From Anaerolineaceae bacterium UBA4890 (GTDB lineage: Bacteria > Chloroflexota > Anaerolineae > Anaerolineales > Anaerolineaceae): 64,000 bases of DNA. Below are positions 1-8,607 of this stretch, piece after piece. How positions within the stretch are numbered: the stretch's first letter is position 1; each line of letters begins with the position of its first letter. A program made the position numbers and the translations under genes. The notes beneath the pieces were generated by a model, which saw nothing but the letters and a program-made list of their open reading frames with translations, was not told the origin of the DNA and made no database searches. The stretch lies in the NCBI GenBank assembly GCA_002399085.1, contig DHCY01000022.1:1-64000 (forward strand), given 5' to 3'.

Positions 1-388
1 AATAAACAATTTTTAAAGCCAGCGGGCCCTCCTTATATAAGACACTGGCAAGCAATTCCATAAATCAATTAAAAATAAGACTTGTCAGCTGACTAAAAAA
101 ACTCTAGACTAATAAGCAGTGCAAAAAAAACACTGGCAATGCTGAGTTTTTTCCATAATCTATCAAATATTTTTTAACTGGCATAAAAAGACCTGTTACT
201 TATACTTTTGTTAACTATGCTTAATCATCAAAAAAATTTTACAATTACCCAAATCAGTCATATATCTAAGAACAGAAAACCAGGATGGACGAATGGAAAA
301 TAGACAATCCCTTTCATCTATTTTGGTCAACTTAGCCATAAAATAGGTAACACAAGACTTGACAGCTGAGTATATGAATTATTGAATA
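1..388. other. AT-rich stretch without a recognisable gene
   Basis: No convincing reading frame is seen on either strand. A 16-base direct repeat with one mismatch occurs at 77-92 and 354-369; it starts AAGACTTG and contains the palindrome CAGCTG. Each copy carries a -35-like hexamer (TTGTCA at 82-87, TTGACA at 359-364) followed 17 bases later by a -10-like hexamer (TAGACT at 105-110, TTGAAT at 382-387). They could be two related plus-strand promoters sharing an operator, but nothing else supports it. Confidence 0.4.
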
Positions 389-418
389 AAAAGAGCCATT
401 ACGGGCTCTTTCCGCTTT
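389..418 (-). terminator. Intrinsic terminator, better on the minus strand
   Basis: AAGAGCC (391-397) pairs with GGCTCTT (404-410) around a six-base loop. Read on the minus strand the stem is followed by a T-rich run, so it would end minus-strand transcription coming from the DUF2779 gene. On the plus strand it is followed by a short T run, TCCGC and five more Ts. Confidence 0.6.
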
Positions 419-420
419 TT

Positions 421-874
421 CAGCCGCCGGGGTAGAGGTGCGGGAGATGCCCCGAAGCGGCTGCGTGTCGGCGTGAAGACGCCGACCACCAACACGTAGT
501 GAGAGCAAGAGTGTGATGCGGTGTTCTTACGCAGGTCTCTCTTGATCGAATGGGCGCCGCAGTGCCGAGGAACGTAGTGACATCGGGCACAAGGGTACTG
601 AGAGGTCGCTCTTTAGAGCGGTCTCGAAGCGCAGGGTTGGTGGTCGGGGTCGGTTTGCTGCGGTCTATGCCAGCAAAACAGCCCGCACGCACCGGCTTGA
701 TGAGTTGGGGGATCTGGCTTAGATGGTGAAAAAGTGCGCTTTACAGCAGATTTTCACGATCTTTGCCACCGATCTCCCCGAATCAAGCCGGCTCTCCCGC
801 ATCAAGCCAAGACCTCGATGGTCGCAGGCTTGATCTAACTTGTTGGGATGCACCAAGGCATTTCCCAACAAGTT
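421..874. repeat. Chain of inverted repeats; possible structured RNA
   Basis: A GC-rich stretch in AT-rich surroundings with at least eight perfect or near-perfect inverted repeats: CAGCCGC/GCGGCTG (421-427/457-463) enclosing CGGGG/CCCCG; GTCGGCGT/ACGCCGAC (467-474/479-486); a 12-base long-range pair (482-493/636-647); GTGCCGA with 583-590; CGCTCT/AGAGCG (607-612/615-620); CCGGCTTGAT (692-701/782-791) enclosing GTGAAAA/TTTTCAC (726-732/751-757); ATCAAGCC (801-808/827-834); and a 12-base pair at 837-848/863-874. Reading frames crossing it have low-complexity products that match nothing I know. Nested and long-range pairing suggests a folded RNA or a palindromic mobile element; the family is not recognised. 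Confidence 0.55.
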
Positions 875-943
875 TAACAATGCGTTTAGGTGATAATTAC
901 ACCAGGTACGATGTAGCCAATGATATTGTTGACATCGCTGCCT

Positions 944-1005
944 TCGAATCCCCGCAAGGGGGACCATGTCAGATGGTTGGGAGCTCGATTCCCCGCAAGG
1001 GGGAC
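944..1005. repeat. Pair of 21-base repeats with GCAA-capped hairpins
   Basis: Two copies (944-964 and 985-1005), identical at 20 of 21 positions, lie 41 bases apart. Each contains CCCC-GCAA-GGGG, which on plus-strand RNA is a stem closed by a GNRA tetraloop. The 20-base gap is too short for an ordinary CRISPR spacer and there are only two copies. Confidence 0.6.
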
Positions 1006-1009
1006 TGTG

Positions 1010-1028
1010 TCTCTCCGGGAGATTTTTT
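1010..1028 (+). terminator. Weak intrinsic terminator, plus strand
   Basis: TCTC (1010-1013) can pair with GAGA (1019-1022), with a T-G pair inside, and is followed by six Ts (1023-1028). It would end a plus-strand transcript covering the hairpin chain. The stem is short, so the call is tentative. Confidence 0.3.
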
Positions 1029-2475
1029 AGTTTGAATACATTGCTGTCTTTGAACTCATCTCATTCAAGCTGGTAAAAACTCTCCAAATCTCGACCATAG
1101 CCCATGTGTCCAATTTGCAATAGTCTAATAGCGCAATCTTTAACTTCTCACTCTCTTCATCTGACAAATTACCATTAACAATCGTCCACCAAACAGTCAT
1201 CGCCTGGTCACCCTTGTTAATCGGCATTTCTTCATAGCTGAGTTCCGGAACCATAACAGGTAAAACATTTTTTAAAGACCAGCTTCCTTTAAATTCTGGG
1301 TGTATATAATATCCGAGGTTGATGATGTCTCCGAGATCGTAAGTAGAATCATTCATCTCTTCCAGAAACCCGGCATACTCCGGATGGATAATTGCCATTT
1401 CTTTATTTCGGGTCATTTCAAAAGATTTGTTCCAGACGAACACGGTGCCCATCTCGCTGATGTCGTCTCGTAACTGCTTGATTAAGGATATTGATGGATC
1501 TTTCTTCGTTATTGCTAAATGATCAGAATGACATGGCTCTCCATTTGGTGAGTCCAATTTATAGAGTGAATATTGAAAAACCATTTGCTGCTGTGGTTTG
1601 TTTCCTGGAAACAATGGAATGGCAGATAAGTATGTCTCATAATCCAGAAAGTACAATGGAAATTTAAATTTATTAATTTCTTTCTGGATCGCTTCTCTGT
1701 TGATAAGTATTCGGTTGGACTGGGCAACATCAACAATTTGACGCTGCTTTATATTTAAATCAAAGCTTTTTGGAACATCGTGTATATCGATAATTCCTTG
1801 GTTTAGCAGTTCTGTTTTCTTTTTCGCTGACAATTTTGGAATATCAAATACTGAATATGCAGGCAGTTCAGGAAAACAAATTTCAGGACAAGGACAGCCC
1901 TTAGGATTCAAGCAAGCCGCGGTATCTTCCAGTGAAGAATCAAATGCAGTATTCAGGGCAATTTCTCTTAGCTTATAAACCTCATCCAAAATATCGAGGA
2001 CTTTGCCTGTCACATCTTCAGCTTCGAATAATTCTTGAATATGGAGAATTTCATCCCGGATATATTCTCCATTCAAGTGCAAGATGAAAACCCGGTCAAT
2101 ATTGACTTTCTCTTTGATGATCAGAAATTGATAGGTGATGTCGTAGAGGTTCTCTTTTTTTAGGCTTGTGCCACTTTTTACCTCGTAGAGATCATAAGAA
2201 TTTGTGTCTGGTTTGTAGATGAGAGCATCTGTTTTGACGGTAAATCTTCCGTCCGTAAAAGTATCTTGTATGCTCATGCTCTCGTTGGCTTTGAGTACGT
2301 GTTCTGCCAGGTATTCTCTTGCAAGAGCCTCCACTTGATAACCTTGCTCCATGTTATGGATATCAAATGCAGATGGTGCTTTACCGATAAGATCTTGTTT
2401 TTTTGCCCACAAATGACGTGGTGCTTCCAGAAATAAGAGAAAATCAGACTTTGTGAGTAGGTTAGATGTATCCAT
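1027..2475 (-). CDS. DUF2779 protein: Cas4/RecB-like nuclease plus DEDD-like domain
   Basis: A 482-residue protein resembling the DUF2779 family. The N-terminal part looks like a PD-(D/E)XK nuclease: D83 followed by E98-V-K100 fits the RecB/Cas4 active site. Next comes a cysteine cluster (C188, C194, C196, C200) of the kind that holds an Fe-S cluster in Cas4-like nucleases. The C-terminal half begins with FLDYET (D278, E280), which resembles the first motif of DEDD 3'-5' exonucleases of RNase H fold. I infer DNA or RNA cleavage; the substrate is unknown. It stands alone: the next gene on the strand ends 185 bases upstream. A TATAGA box eight bases before the ATG suggests a leaderless transcript. 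A structured region with repeats lies just downstream. Confidence 0.75.
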   Translation of the reverse strand: MDTSNLLTKSDFLLFLEAPRHLWAKKQDLIGKAPSAFDIHNMEQGYQVEALAREYLAEHVLKANESMSIQDTFTDGRFTVKTDALIYKPDTNSYDLYEVKSGTSLKKENLYDITYQFLIIKEKVNIDRVFILHLNGEYIRDEILHIQELFEAEDVTGKVLDILDEVYKLREIALNTAFDSSLEDTAACLNPKGCPCPEICFPELPAYSVFDIPKLSAKKKTELLNQGIIDIHDVPKSFDLNIKQRQIVDVAQSNRILINREAIQKEINKFKFPLYFLDYETYLSAIPLFPGNKPQQQMVFQYSLYKLDSPNGEPCHSDHLAITKKDPSISLIKQLRDDISEMGTVFVWNKSFEMTRNKEMAIIHPEYAGFLEEMNDSTYDLGDIINLGYYIHPEFKGSWSLKNVLPVMVPELSYEEMPINKGDQAMTVWWTIVNGNLSDEESEKLKIALLDYCKLDTWAMVEIWRVFTSLNEMSSKTAMYSN

Positions 2476-2581
2476 AGGATGATTCTATACCATGATTGGG
2501 TGGTTCAGTCTTTAATTCTAAAATTGAGGTTGTCTCCGATTTGTGACTTGCGATTCTCCTCTCCAAGAGATTATGAAAGGA

Positions 2582-2651
2582 TTGCATCGGGCATCTATGG
2601 CGAATTTAACACCCGATGCAATACAAATGAGGTGCCTGTTACAGCACCTCA
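2582..2651 (-). terminator. Two hairpins downstream of the MBL-fold gene
   Basis: A perfect 10-base inverted repeat, TTGCATCGGG (2582-2591) with 2612-2621, and a perfect 8-base stem, TGAGGTGC (628-635 of this kilobase, i.e. 2628-2635) with 2644-2651. The second lies just after the stop of the minus-strand MBL gene and is followed on that strand by ATTTG. It probably works as a terminator or mRNA 3'-end stabiliser. Confidence 0.5.
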
Positions 2652-2660
2652 CTTTTCTTC

Positions 2661-4439
2661 TTAATTGAACAGGTCCATGAAGGCATAAAAACCTTCTGGT
2701 GTTCCTCCCGAAATGACTACCCGACCGTCTGCAATTGCAACAGATGGTAACAATTTATAAAGAACCAGCTGCTTCCAGGTCAACGAGTCGGTGATGATGG
2801 TGAACAGACTATCACTCGAATATGGGGGGTTAATCTCAAGAATACCTTTGCGGACCCACAGAGTGTATTGATCTGGATTCTCAGATTTGTTTTTGGGCAT
2901 GTCGGTTAATTGCAAATTAACGATCATGTCCCTTTCCATCGACTTGGATGCATTGAGATTTACTGCCATAATCCTGTGCAAAGAACTCATTGGCATCAGT
3001 TGAACTGCAGTGGGAGCCATCAACGAGTAAATTCCTTTGGGATTGTCAAAGGGGAATTGTGCCGTTATTTGACCGGTCATGAGCAGGTATTCTGATAACA
3101 ACTCGTTGCGCGCCTGGGAATTCATCGTACTTTCTGCCAAGGTGAGCATTGCTTCTTTCTTTGTTTCGAATGCCGACGCATTTTCCGGCTCAAGGATCAA
3201 AACATCGTCAGCCAGTCTCAACGCCCACTCCAGATTACCTGACAGAAGCGCCTCCTCTGCCTTGGATGCCAATGCATCAACTCCTCCAGCTAGCTCGGCT
3301 GACATTTGCGCTTCACTTAAAGCAGACTGGGGAAACAAATCTCTGATCTCACCAGTGTAGTAACCCCGGTAATAGCGGAAGATATGATAAATATCCCATT
3401 CTTTACTGCCATAGGTCTCCTGCAAATAAGAATTGGAGGCAAGATGGGGAGGCAGCGTTAGCAAATCAGCTATCTCACCAGGCGTAAAACCTCGATTCAA
3501 GTATTGCACTGTCTGATCATGCATAAATTGGATGGCATCGCTGAAATTTGTGAGATATTGGCGCACATTCTCTTTCCCGGTTGTCACAGGATTCGGTCCG
3601 TGTAATGCGATTAAATAATCAGGATTCAGGCTTCGACAAAGTTTGAGGCTGTCTATATAGTCCAGCGGATTTCGTTGCCCGCTCCCTCTCATTGTTACCA
3701 GGGCTGGGAAAGCTTCATACATAATCCCAATTTGAATTAAGACCCCCTTGCCTGGCAGCCAAACAATGATGACATCCTGAGCTTCACCCGGCGCCGATAT
3801 CAGGTTAAATTCCACTCCTGCGATGGTCCGCTTCAGCTCGCCCTTGACTGTTGTTGTTGGTGGCAGAAAGCCTGATGGTCCGAGAATGTTTGGTCCGGAG
3901 AGTACATAACCGGCATACCAGCCAGGATTATCCTTAAACATAATTCCTGACATTGTGATTCCGCCCTGAACCCTCGATGGATAAATCTGACCGTACCACT
4001 CGCTAAAAAGAGTGCTCATCAAGTTTTCACTTGCGATGATCTCCGTTTTTTCATCTGCAAAGACTGACGCTCCATGAATATGGCAGTCGTGAGCATGGGT
4101 GTAGATGATCGCCTTAACCGGTTTTTTATCGAAAATATTGTCCAGGTGGGCATTAAAGGCATCTTTAACAATTTGTGCGGCAAGAATGCTCTCTCCCGGA
4201 TCGACCACAATCAATCCGTTATTACCTTCGATCAGAGTCGGATTGTCGCGATTGTATCCGCGGGCAACATAGACGCCCTCTGTGACCTCGATCACAGTTG
4301 GAGGGAAGAATTCTTCATATTTTTCCTGGAGGACGGGGTTAACCGGCACCGATTCAGGCACCAACTCCTGCGCAGATGCTGCTGTAACGCTCATAATCAA
4401 GGATATAAAAAGAAGTACGAAAATCTTTTTTGCTTTCAC
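2661..4439 (-). CDS. Exported alkylsulfatase-like MBL-fold protein with altered metal site
   Basis: Resembles SdsA1/YjcS-type alkylsulfatases: signal peptide, metallo-beta-lactamase domain (about residues 30-290), helical dimerisation domain (about 290-430) and a C-terminal SCP2-like domain. GTG at 4439 is preferred because GGAG precedes it and the product starts VKAKKIFVLLF, a good signal peptide; an in-frame ATG at 4472 lacks a ribosome site. The metal motif, usually HxHxDH, reads HAHDCH (H115, H117, C119, H120), so the usual Asp is Cys. By my alignment the two Glu ligands of SdsA1 are Asp222 and Gly238, while His280 is kept. Activity may be changed or lost. The protein is probably secreted or periplasmic. 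It lies divergent to the kinase-like operon. Confidence 0.75.
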   Translation of the reverse strand: MKAKKIFVLLFISLIMSVTAASAQELVPESVPVNPVLQEKYEEFFPPTVIEVTEGVYVARGYNRDNPTLIEGNNGLIVVDPGESILAAQIVKDAFNAHLDNIFDKKPVKAIIYTHAHDCHIHGASVFADEKTEIIASENLMSTLFSEWYGQIYPSRVQGGITMSGIMFKDNPGWYAGYVLSGPNILGPSGFLPPTTTVKGELKRTIAGVEFNLISAPGEAQDVIIVWLPGKGVLIQIGIMYEAFPALVTMRGSGQRNPLDYIDSLKLCRSLNPDYLIALHGPNPVTTGKENVRQYLTNFSDAIQFMHDQTVQYLNRGFTPGEIADLLTLPPHLASNSYLQETYGSKEWDIYHIFRYYRGYYTGEIRDLFPQSALSEAQMSAELAGGVDALASKAEEALLSGNLEWALRLADDVLILEPENASAFETKKEAMLTLAESTMNSQARNELLSEYLLMTGQITAQFPFDNPKGIYSLMAPTAVQLMPMSSLHRIMAVNLNASKSMERDMIVNLQLTDMPKNKSENPDQYTLWVRKGILEINPPYSSDSLFTIITDSLTWKQLVLYKLLPSVAIADGRVVISGGTPEGFYAFMDLFN

Positions 4440-4632
4440 GGGGTTTCTCCATTCTCTAGATGCCCTTATCATGCAGATCTTGTTATCTTAACGAACTGTC
4501 TAAAAGTACAGTCTTGACTAAGAATAAAGTACAGTATGAAGGGTTGTTGATTGACCTGGAGACTAAAAAGTGTGACAAGGGGCGGTCCCATTACCGAAAA
4601 TCGGCTCGAAATTACGAATTTTGATAGCATCG

Positions 4633-4638
4633 TATAAT
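4633..4638 (+). promoter_or_regulatory. -10 box for a leaderless transcript
   Basis: TATAAT ends eight bases before the ATG at 4646, so transcription should start at or next to the start codon. No Shine-Dalgarno site is present. The -35 region is poor (TTACGA or AATTAC). Confidence 0.5.
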
Positions 4639-4645
4639 CTACCTC

Positions 4646-7543
4646 ATGGCAAAAACAGTTAATGGAAGGGAGCGGGTCTGGCAGATCCAGAAAATGGTCG
4701 GCAGTGGTGATGCCGGCGAGGTTCTGCGTGTTTCCTCGCAGCCTGGCAACCTTCAAGGTGTAATGAAACGCCCGCTGCAAAACGTCTCGGGCGGTACGAT
4801 CGTGCGACAGGCTGCTCAAATTGAGACCGAAGGTAAGATTCTGACTGCCCTGGATGGCATCAATTTTTCCAAAAACGGGCTCACTATTCACACTCCGCTT
4901 CTGCTCGACCGTAGCATAGAAGGGACGTCGAGCACAGTTAACCTTTTTATCGTCAGTGAGGAGGTCAGCGGCAATTCAATCTCTTCTTTGTTGGCAGAAC
5001 GCCTGAGCAGAGGGCAGCCGATCCCCCAAAATGTCGTCCTGAAAGTTCTCTCAAGTCTTTTGCTGCTGCTTGAAAAAGCCCACTCAAAAGGTGTGGTCTG
5101 GAACGACGTTAAGATGGACCATATTTTTTGGAACCCAGACACAAAAACCATGAGCTTTATTGACTGGGGTAACGGCACTTTTTTTATGCCACGACCAGAT
5201 CTCGAAAACAGCCCTGTCTGGCAAGACTACACGCAAATGGTCGAAGAGGGGCTCAACCTGTTGGAGCAGACCTCACCCAACCTGGTTCACGACCTCGGTT
5301 GGCCGATGCATGCCTCACAGATTACGCTTGAAGACATCCCACAACTGCGTATGCGTGTTGAATATCTCGAAGGTTATCTGAGCATGCGCGCCATCGAATA
5401 CCAGTTGCTCTTCGAGCGTTTCACAGACTCGTTGGTAGACCTGGACGCACTCAAACAAGTCCTGGATCTGAACCAGGAACTGCACCAGTTTGGCATTAAC
5501 ACTGATCTCTCCCGCCTGCGTGCGGCTGCCCAGGAATTGCTCTTCAAGTTTCTGGCAGAAGAGAATTTTGATGGGCTTGATGAGATGCTCAACATCGTCG
5601 GAACCAGCCTGAAAGATATAATCTCTGTGCAATGGCAACTGGCGGGATTCCTGCTCAAACTTAAGAAGGATATTCCCTCAGGCGATCTCAGCCAGTTACT
5701 CAGATCAGTTTTTGCTTGCGATTGGACAGAGGCAATCTGGCAATCCAGGAGTCTGATTGAGCGAGGTTTCGCGCCTAAAGAACTTGCCTCGGCAGTCTAT
5801 GCCATGCGCAATCTGTACTTCGAAAACGGTTCCGTCCCCACAATTTATACAGACCTGCTGAAGTTTATAACCCAACTTGAAGAACAGCTGGGGTACCTGA
5901 ATGTAAGTGCTTCTCAGGAATCCGACCTTGGCAATTACCTCACCGCGCTTCAAATGCGTCTGCAGAATATCGCTGCACATTGGTCTGTTTTAGCAAAGGG
6001 CGAAGCTCTGGGCAACCAACTCTTCAATCTGCGCCAGGCGCTCAGTGACGCTGCAAAAATTAGGCTCAAACTACCCGTTGGAATCCACGACCGGCTCCAA
6101 GAAGCCCTCACAACAACCCGCGAAATCTATCAAAGCTGGAATTCTGCCGATATCGGAGGTTGCCAAAAAGCACTCAAGCAACTCTACACTATAGAGCCGA
6201 CGCTCGATTACCTGCTTCCCTTGGCAAATTCATTTGCCCGCATGAAAGCCAACCTGGAAGATTTTGAAAACGGACCTGAATCCGACCAGTCAGTGAACAC
6301 CTTTGCAAGCACACTTCTGGCTCGTGGTGAAGAATTACCCAAACACCTGGGCAAACCCGATTGGCTGGCAAACTACGACCTAACGCTGCAGCAAATGGTA
6401 CAGGCGATCAATCTCGATAATCTGCAGGATCTTGCCCGTCATCAAGACTGGCCTACTCAATGGGTCTATCAGCCCGGCTTGAAACTGGATGTGCCTTATG
6501 ACCAGTTGGCGCAAACCAAGTTAGACGAGCAGCAAAAATCCATCCTAAAGGCTTTCCACAATCAACTTCGTCTTGGACTTTCCAGTGCGGAACAGTTAGT
6601 GAGCCTGCGACATGTTTTACCCTCCTGTTATAGCGCTTATAAAGAATTGGACGAGGAATTTCAGTTCGTATTTTCTGGCATTCCGCGCGAACCTTACTCG
6701 CCTGACCTCAAAAACTTTCCAGCCCAGGATTCGGTCCTTGTGAGCGAGGAAATCCAGGTGTTATCACAAGTTGAAGGCTGGAAAGCTGCCGCTGAATCGG
6801 GTGACTGGTTCCTCTTGAAATCTTTAGCCGAACGCTTCGAGCCTGGTTGGGCACTATTGGAAGACCTTCAAAAATCGACCGCGTTATGGGTGAACGAAGT
6901 CTTGCCTGCCCTGACAGATATTAAACAGCGCAACTGGAAATCGACCCGCTACAAGCAGATGCTCAAACCCAGAATGCCTTCGCTTTTGGATGCACAGGCT
7001 CACCTCTACAATTTCATATGCGAATGGCAAAAGATCGAACACCAGGGTCTTTACCCCGAACTGCTTAACGAGTTGGTTTACCAAAGCGATTCAGCTCAAA
7101 CTGCTTTTTTCAATGCTTGGCAGCAGTTAGCGCGTTCAGATTCGCACGCCACAGCCTGGCTTGCCCAAATTCAACAAAGCGTGTTCAGCGAAATTAACCA
7201 GGTTTTGCTCACCCTTTACCGGTCTCTGCGAAGCTTGCGCCGCAATTACGAAGTAATAAACCAACCCGAAATGGCACGCACCCGCCTTGCCCGCAACTCT
7301 GCTGGAGACCTGGTTTTTCTTCTAATTAAACTGGACGAAACCATCAACCCCACCCGCAAAGCCAGCCCAGTCTTCAAACGCTGGCAGCGCCAATACCTCG
7401 ATTTGCTCTCGTTGGCAGACAGCAGTAAAATCCGTGAGGGCATCCAGGAAATTGAAAGCATCCACCCCCTTTTGCCCTGGTTTGACGAGTTGGTACGACG
7501 CGACGCGGGCTACTTCGAACAATCCAACCCCTATCAATGGTAA
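4646..7543 (+). CDS. Large protein with atypical N-terminal protein kinase-like domain
   Basis: A 965-residue protein. Residues 15-190 carry kinase-fold landmarks: glycine loop GSGDAGEV (19-26), the ATP-anchoring Lys (K41), a possible helix-C Glu (E60 or E62), catalytic D154 and K156 in WNDVKMDH, and DWG (173-175) in place of DFG. The metal-binding Asn after the catalytic loop is His159. The remaining 770 residues are predicted mainly helical, with no domain I recognise and no membrane segment. First gene of a plus-strand run with a second kinase-like gene 26 bases downstream and a membrane TPR protein after it, so a signalling role is inferred. Whether it phosphorylates anything is open. Confidence 0.6.
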   Translation: MAKTVNGRERVWQIQKMVGSGDAGEVLRVSSQPGNLQGVMKRPLQNVSGGTIVRQAAQIETEGKILTALDGINFSKNGLTIHTPLLLDRSIEGTSSTVNLFIVSEEVSGNSISSLLAERLSRGQPIPQNVVLKVLSSLLLLLEKAHSKGVVWNDVKMDHIFWNPDTKTMSFIDWGNGTFFMPRPDLENSPVWQDYTQMVEEGLNLLEQTSPNLVHDLGWPMHASQITLEDIPQLRMRVEYLEGYLSMRAIEYQLLFERFTDSLVDLDALKQVLDLNQELHQFGINTDLSRLRAAAQELLFKFLAEENFDGLDEMLNIVGTSLKDIISVQWQLAGFLLKLKKDIPSGDLSQLLRSVFACDWTEAIWQSRSLIERGFAPKELASAVYAMRNLYFENGSVPTIYTDLLKFITQLEEQLGYLNVSASQESDLGNYLTALQMRLQNIAAHWSVLAKGEALGNQLFNLRQALSDAAKIRLKLPVGIHDRLQEALTTTREIYQSWNSADIGGCQKALKQLYTIEPTLDYLLPLANSFARMKANLEDFENGPESDQSVNTFASTLLARGEELPKHLGKPDWLANYDLTLQQMVQAINLDNLQDLARHQDWPTQWVYQPGLKLDVPYDQLAQTKLDEQQKSILKAFHNQLRLGLSSAEQLVSLRHVLPSCYSAYKELDEEFQFVFSGIPREPYSPDLKNFPAQDSVLVSEEIQVLSQVEGWKAAAESGDWFLLKSLAERFEPGWALLEDLQKSTALWVNEVLPALTDIKQRNWKSTRYKQMLKPRMPSLLDAQAHLYNFICEWQKIEHQGLYPELLNELVYQSDSAQTAFFNAWQQLARSDSHATAWLAQIQQSVFSEINQVLLTLYRSLRSLRRNYEVINQPEMARTRLARNSAGDLVFLLIKLDETINPTRKASPVFKRWQRQYLDLLSLADSSKIREGIQEIESIHPLLPWFDELVRRDAGYFEQSNPYQW

Positions 7544-7569
7544 AATAGCTGAACTTTACGGAAAGAACC

Positions 7570-8580
7570 ATGCAACAATTTAGACTCGACTCTCAAACCG
7601 GCTATTATTTAGCTGAGCCTCTTGACACCTGGCTGACCGCTGGTCAGCACGATTTTGCCATCCCTGAAGCTGGCGGTTCAAGCGCGCGCGTCTTCCTGTA
7701 TAAGCATGCCTCAGGCAAAACTCCCTTCAGCCGTGACCCCGCTTTCAAGGTGATGCGGCACGACAAAATTTCTTACGCCAAGCCGCTCTTCATCGAAGAA
7801 TACAATATCCTCGCCAATTTGCGCGGGGTCGATAACCTGACACCCATGCTGCAGGCTGGTTTCCTTAAAACTGACCCAAACACTACCTGGCCTTCCGAAA
7901 TCGCCCCGCTGACCAAGCAAATGGAAAAGCAAGGTGAGGGTGTGAACATCAAAGGCGATATGGCGGTCTTCGAAATCGACGAGACTGAAGATGTGCTTGC
8001 TCAATTCGAAGAACGTATCCAGGATGGCTGGCTGCCATTCCTCGTGTTGGAACGCCGATGGGAAGACAACCTGTATCTTTTGTGTGACGCTGGCTATACC
8101 CGCGGCAATTTTGTGCGTAATCTGAGCATGAAACAGGTGCTGGACATTTCTGTTCAAATCTGCACCCTGCTCGAAGAGGCTCACAGCCGGGGTGCCAGCT
8201 TTTTGGATCACAAACTACTTCACTACTATTGGAACGAGTTTCGCCAAAAAGTGATCATCATTGACTGGAATATCGGACACTGGCAGCCCAACAATTTCTC
8301 ACCTGAAGTGCAGCAAGCGGACATGGTGCAGCTCAGTTCACGCGCCCTGCATCATATCTTTACCGGGCGGCAAGCTCCTGGTTCGGTCGCGGTTGGACCA
8401 AACCGACCGGAAGACATCGCGAACTCTCCCACACACTACAAAGCCAGTTACTCTTTCGACGTTCAAAATCGTTTGAATGAGCATGAAATCCAGTTCCTCG
8501 AAAAAGCCCTGGACGGTCAATTCAAGACCCCCTCGGAGATGAAAGCTGCCCTGCAGGCTCTGCAAAGCAAACGGCTCTAA
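7570..8580 (+). CDS. Atypical protein kinase-like protein
   Basis: A 336-residue single-domain kinase-like protein. Visible landmarks are a glycine-rich turn EAGGSSARV (33-41), K60 in AFKVMRHD as the ATP-anchoring Lys, E77 as a likely helix-C Glu, FLDHKLLHYYWN with D213 and K215, and DWN (232-234) in place of DFG. As in the preceding gene, the Asn after the catalytic loop is His (H218). An insertion of about 50 residues (100-150) separates the lobes. The shared DxKxxH and DWx pattern shows the two genes belong to one divergent family. A ribosome site GGAAAG precedes the ATG. Kinase activity is not certain; a scaffold or pseudokinase role is the alternative. Confidence 0.6.
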   Translation: MQQFRLDSQTGYYLAEPLDTWLTAGQHDFAIPEAGGSSARVFLYKHASGKTPFSRDPAFKVMRHDKISYAKPLFIEEYNILANLRGVDNLTPMLQAGFLKTDPNTTWPSEIAPLTKQMEKQGEGVNIKGDMAVFEIDETEDVLAQFEERIQDGWLPFLVLERRWEDNLYLLCDAGYTRGNFVRNLSMKQVLDISVQICTLLEEAHSRGASFLDHKLLHYYWNEFRQKVIIIDWNIGHWQPNNFSPEVQQADMVQLSSRALHHIFTGRQAPGSVAVGPNRPEDIANSPTHYKASYSFDVQNRLNEHEIQFLEKALDGQFKTPSEMKAALQALQSKRL

Positions 8581-8607
8581 GCCTGCTTCCCTTTGAAAGG
8601 ACAATAA

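Noticed and set aside
944..1005. CRISPR array
   Set aside because: Only two repeats and a 20-base gap; no cas1 or cas2. Kept as a repeat pair.
420..1035. Open frames on both strands (90 residues each)
   Set aside because: Products are rich in Arg, Ser, Pro and Thr with no family likeness, lie across hairpins and have no ribosome sites.
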